The position numbers were made by a program, and so were the translations under genes. This document shows, piece after piece, positions 46,813 through 49,414 of a stretch of 49,414 nucleotides of DNA. The stretch is from positions 1 through 49,414 of the forward strand of contig CAIQCB010000036.1 of NCBI GenBank assembly GCA_903870245.1, read 5' to 3'. The DNA comes from an uncultured Methylocystaceae bacterium (GTDB lineage Bacteria; Pseudomonadota; Alphaproteobacteria; Rhizobiales; Beijerinckiaceae). The notes beneath the pieces were generated by a model. It made no database searches. It was given only the letters and a program-made list of their open reading frames with translations, and was not told the DNA's origin. The number at the start of each line of letters is the position of its first letter. The first letter of the stretch is position 1.

Positions 46813-47148
46813 ATGTGCAGCCTGATCGGCCTTGCCATTGCGCTAGGCATGAATATGAGCGAGTGCACGGAACTGGCGCAACCCAGCTACGATGTAACGA
46901 CCGCCACGACCGCGACGGAAATTCGTCTCGCGCGTGGCGAGACGGGTTATCACATCACCTGCAACCAGGAGACGCAGTTGTGCATCCGGCGCGCCGAGGC
47001 CATCTGCGGCGGTCGCTACCGGATGATCGACGATCCGCATCGCCGGCCGCGCGCCCAAGCCTTCATCGACGGCAGAATCGTTACCGTGAATACGGATAAC
47101 CCCTCAACCATTCTCGTCGCCTGTCTTCCGCCGCCAGCTGCGAAATAA
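46813..47148 (+). CDS. small cysteine-containing protein, function unknown
   Basis: The 111-residue product begins MCSLIGLAIALGMNMSEC, which may be a weak signal or anchor, and has six cysteines in all (ITCNQETQLC, EAICGGRY, VACLPPP). GGAAGGG precedes ATG 46813. An alternative GTG at 46777 overlaps the stop of the RND gene (GTGA) and would add 12 residues. It appears to be the last gene of the RND operon. No family is recognised. Confidence 0.65.
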   Translation: MCSLIGLAIALGMNMSECTELAQPSYDVTTATTATEIRLARGETGYHITCNQETQLCIRRAEAICGGRYRMIDDPHRRPRAQAFIDGRIVTVNTDNPSTILVACLPPPAAK

Positions 47149-47150
47149 GC

Positions 47151-47170
47151 TGAGGGAAAAATGTCCCTCA
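47151..47170. terminator. bidirectional hairpin between convergent genes
   Basis: TGAGGGA-AAAATG-TCCCTCA forms a perfect 7-bp stem three bases after the stop of the RND-operon protein and just before the stop of the convergent acetyltransferase gene. There is no long uridine tract. The position fits a two-way terminator. Confidence 0.55.
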
Positions 47171-47173
47171 CAC

Positions 47174-47767
47174 TCAAGCGGCAAGCCGGGTCGTTTCGCA
47201 ATAGAGGCTTGGGATTATGGCGGCGCGGACGAGACCATGTGCGCCCGCCAGCGCGCCCGGGATCAATTCACACCCCAAAAATCGGTCACGCGCCACCGGT
47301 CCCGGCAGGGTCAACCGACGAGTGTAGGCCTGTTTGAAGCCGAAGCGGGCGTAATAGGGCGCGTCGCCAACCAGCAAAACCGCGCGATGACCACCGTCAG
47401 CGGCTCGTTTCAAAGCCTCGCGCATCAGGCCGCCGCCAACCCCCATGGAACGCGCCTTTTCGGCGACGGCAAGCGGCCCGAGCAGCAATGCGGAACGATC
47501 CCCGCCGGCAAAAACTGGCCAGAGTCGCAGCGTGCCAATCAGGTCGCCACCCGAACCTCTCGCGGCCAGAGCGAGTCCCGGCGCAGGCCTGTTGCCCTCG
47601 CGCAAACGTTCGCTGGTTTTAAGCCGGCGCTCTGGCCCCATGGCCGAATCCAGCAAAACTTCACGAGCGAGCGCGTCGGCCGGAGTCTCCTCACGGATCT
47701 CAAAATCCCATGCATAGGCCGGTCTGATCGCGGGCTCAGCGATCTGCTGGAAATGTTGAAAGGTCAT
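47174..47767 (-). CDS. GNAT-family N-acetyltransferase (YhbS-like)
   Basis: The 197-residue protein has the acetyl-CoA-binding motif A (LGPLAVAEKARSMGVGGGLMREAL), followed by VLLVGDAPYYARFGF, typical of YhbS-type acetyltransferases. GGGAGG precedes ATG 47767. It follows the ornithine decarboxylase gene on the same strand by about 120 bases, an arrangement that is common in alphaproteobacteria and hints at a polyamine-related role, but the substrate is unknown. Confidence 0.88.
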   Translation of the reverse strand: MTFQHFQQIAEPAIRPAYAWDFEIREETPADALAREVLLDSAMGPERRLKTSERLREGNRPAPGLALAARGSGGDLIGTLRLWPVFAGGDRSALLLGPLAVAEKARSMGVGGGLMREALKRAADGGHRAVLLVGDAPYYARFGFKQAYTRRLTLPGPVARDRFLGCELIPGALAGAHGLVRAAIIPSLYCETTRLAA

Positions 47768-47888
47768 TTGCGCCTCCCTTGAAGAGGACAAGCGACCCTC
47801 GCGCCAAACGCCAGATGGCGTTCGCCGAACGGGACAAGGAGAGTTTGGGTTAACGCGCCCGCCAGTAAACCTGAAGCGGGCGCGGAGC

Positions 47889-49034
47889 CTAGATTACGAA
47901 GGTTTCCAGAGGCGGAAAGCCGTTGAAACCGACGGCGGAATAGGTCGTCGTATAGGCGCCCGTTCCCTCAATCAGCACCTTTGCGCCGATTTCAAGCGAA
48001 ACCGGCAAATCATAGGGCTGTTTCTCGTAAAGGACATCGACCGAGTCGCATGTCGGTCCCGCGACGACGCACGGCGAGGTGGGCCCGCCATCGGCGGATG
48101 TCCGGATGGGGTAGCGGATCATCTCGTCGATCGTTTCCGCGAGTCCATTGAACTTGCCAATATCGAGGTAGACCCAACGCATCTCATCCCCCGCCTCGGA
48201 CTTCTTCGAGATCAGCACGACCTCCGCTTCGATGACCCCGGCGCCGCCAACCATGCCCCGCCCCGGCTCGATGATCGTCTCGGGAATGCGATTGCCGAAA
48301 TGCTTCGACAGCGCACGGAAAATCGCATTGCCATAGGCTTTCACAGCCGGAACATTCTTGAGGTATTTCGTCGGGAACCCGCCGCCGAGATTGACCATCT
48401 GCAAGGAAATGCCGCGCTCGGCGAGTTCCCTGAAAATTTCCGCCGCCGACTTGAGCGCGCCATCCCACATTTTGGGGTTGGTCTGCTGCGAACCGACGTG
48501 AAAGGATACGCCATAGGCCGACAGACCAAGACGATGCGCCTGTTCGAGCACGCGCGGAGCCATTTCCGGCGCGCAACCAAATTTGCGCGACAGCGGCCAT
48601 TCGGCGCCTTCGCCATCGCATAGAATCCGGCAAAACACTTTCGATCCCGGCGCGGCGCGGGCGATCTTGTCGACTTCGACCTCGCTATCGACGGCGAAGA
48701 GGCGAACGCCAAGCTCGAAGGCGCGCGCGATGTCGCGCTCTTTCTTAATCGTGTTGCCGAAGCTGATCCGGTCAGGCGATGCGCCGGCCGCCAGAACCTG
48801 TTCAATCTCCACGACGGAGGCCGTGTCGAAGCAGGAGCCGAGCGACGCGAGCAAGGAAAGAACTTCGGGAGCTGGATTGGCTTTGACGGCGTAAAAGACG
48901 CGCGTATCGGGCAATGCATGAGCAAAGCCGAGATAATTTTCGCGCACCACGTCAAGATCGACGACAAGGCACGGCTGTGTGTCACGGCCGGCGCGGCGGC
49001 GATCGGCAAGGAATTCCCGAATACGTTGGGTCAT
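47889..49034 (-). CDS. ornithine decarboxylase (fold III, PLP-dependent)
   Basis: The 381-residue protein converts ornithine to putrescine. The alanine-racemase-fold signatures are clear: PLP lysine in FYAVKANP (Lys51), SFHVGSQ, VNLGGGFP, EPGRGMVG, the catalytic Cys329 in GPTCDSVD and the terminal EGTGAYTTTYSAVGFNGFPP. This is the eukaryotic-like form found in alphaproteobacteria; some relatives also accept lysine. AGGGGGG precedes ATG 49034. The upstream leader resembles the speF RNA motif. Confidence 0.94.
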   Translation of the reverse strand: MTQRIREFLADRRRAGRDTQPCLVVDLDVVRENYLGFAHALPDTRVFYAVKANPAPEVLSLLASLGSCFDTASVVEIEQVLAAGASPDRISFGNTIKKERDIARAFELGVRLFAVDSEVEVDKIARAAPGSKVFCRILCDGEGAEWPLSRKFGCAPEMAPRVLEQAHRLGLSAYGVSFHVGSQQTNPKMWDGALKSAAEIFRELAERGISLQMVNLGGGFPTKYLKNVPAVKAYGNAIFRALSKHFGNRIPETIIEPGRGMVGGAGVIEAEVVLISKKSEAGDEMRWVYLDIGKFNGLAETIDEMIRYPIRTSADGGPTSPCVVAGPTCDSVDVLYEKQPYDLPVSLEIGAKVLIEGTGAYTTTYSAVGFNGFPPLETFVI

Positions 49035-49261
49035 TGTGGCATCCCCCCTTCGAAGGGCGCGCGTCTTGTCGCGCCAATATCAACAAGGCTTCGGCGGATA
49101 GAAGACTGCCTTCACTCGCGCGCGGTGGAAACGCGACGAGCGTTGTTAAGTCGACCATCCAGGATCGCATCGCGCTTGCGCGCGGAACGATCCGGTGATG
49201 CGCCGTCGGCTGTTGACGCTGTCGCGCGATAACGCGCCACGACGTTTGAACAGCCATCGAT
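49035..49261. other. intergenic part of the decarboxylase leader
   Basis: This stretch lies between the structured leader and the decarboxylase start. Short frames on both strands show no product or ribosome-binding site. It is probably transcribed as part of a long 5' untranslated region. Confidence 0.4.
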
Positions 49262-49414
49262 TGGAAGGGGAAATCCCTTTCCGCACGCCCGGCAAGAAAG
49301 ACTAGCCTCTTCGGTAAGCCGACCTTTGGAGGGTCGACAGAGACGAAAAAGCCCGGTCCGTCGTTGCTTTAAGTCGCGATCCTCCGCAGAGACGGAGTTC
49401 GCCGGTTCGCCTCC
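49262..49414 (-). ncRNA. candidate speF-type leader RNA of the ornithine decarboxylase gene
   Basis: On the minus strand, 230-380 bases before the decarboxylase start, the sequence folds into clear hairpins: CTCCG-TCTCTG-CGGAG, CGACC-CTCCAAA-GGTCG and GGAAAGGG-ATTT-CCCCTTCC with one mismatch. No protein-like frame is present. Position and sequence character match the speF motif known upstream of alphaproteobacterial ornithine decarboxylase genes. It may continue beyond the window. I matched it from memory and could not run a covariance model. Confidence 0.6.

Overview
The window looks like a chromosomal segment of a GC-rich alphaproteobacterium, probably of the Hyphomicrobiales (Beijerinckiaceae or Methylocystaceae-type methylotrophs are the best guess). 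The grounds are an RNase E with a long acidic insertion, an Anbu protease, an ornithine decarboxylase with a speF-like leader, an NADP-type [NiFe] hydrogenase and a lanmodulin-like protein. The assignment rests on gene content only. I see no transposase, phage gene or CRISPR array.

Layout. 1-7.1 kb: tRNA-Ile(CAU), a class II aldolase convergent with mtnA, an Anbu protease overlapping the tRNA-modification gene tsaC/Sua5, pgi, a CrtF-like methyltransferase and tRNA-Arg(CCG). 7.2-12.8 kb: an LD-carboxypeptidase, rne with a long gene-free upstream region, and a secreted proline-rich protein. 13.1-16.3 kb: an OprP-type porin behind a strong Pho-box candidate, then three small genes, two of them for secreted proteins. 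16.5-23.7 kb: cbpA/cbpM chaperone pair, a creatininase-family amidohydrolase, a DUF411 copper protein, a flavoprotein, an RluD-type pseudouridine synthase and a YgiQ radical-SAM protein. 23.7-28.7 kb: a six-gene minus-strand operon for a group 3b bidirectional NADP-linked [NiFe] hydrogenase, including a cyclic-nucleotide-binding-domain protein and the maturation protease. 29-36.3 kb: a more AT-rich accessory stretch with a duplicated-motif aspartic protease, the lanmodulin-like EF-hand protein, a coiled-coil protein, an ABC-F ATPase, a lytic transglycosylase and two membrane proteins. 36.3-38.5 kb: a ClC channel and a PAP2 phosphatase. 38.5-47.1 kb: a PII-like protein divergent from a heavy-metal-type RND efflux operon (outer-membrane factor, two tandem adaptors, pump, small protein). 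47.2-49.4 kb: GNAT acetyltransferase and ornithine decarboxylase with the leader RNA.

The most notable items are: (1) the EF-hand protein at 31091-31495, whose loop spacing (24/25/24 residues) and Asp at loop position 9 match lanmodulin but which lacks the hallmark Pro at loop position 2; (2) the PII/RND locus with two diverged adaptors separated by an 18-codon leader ORF that contains a perfect 12-bp inverted repeat; (3) a Pho-box candidate before the porin; (4) a TTG start for Anbu that places the catalytic threonine directly after Met1.
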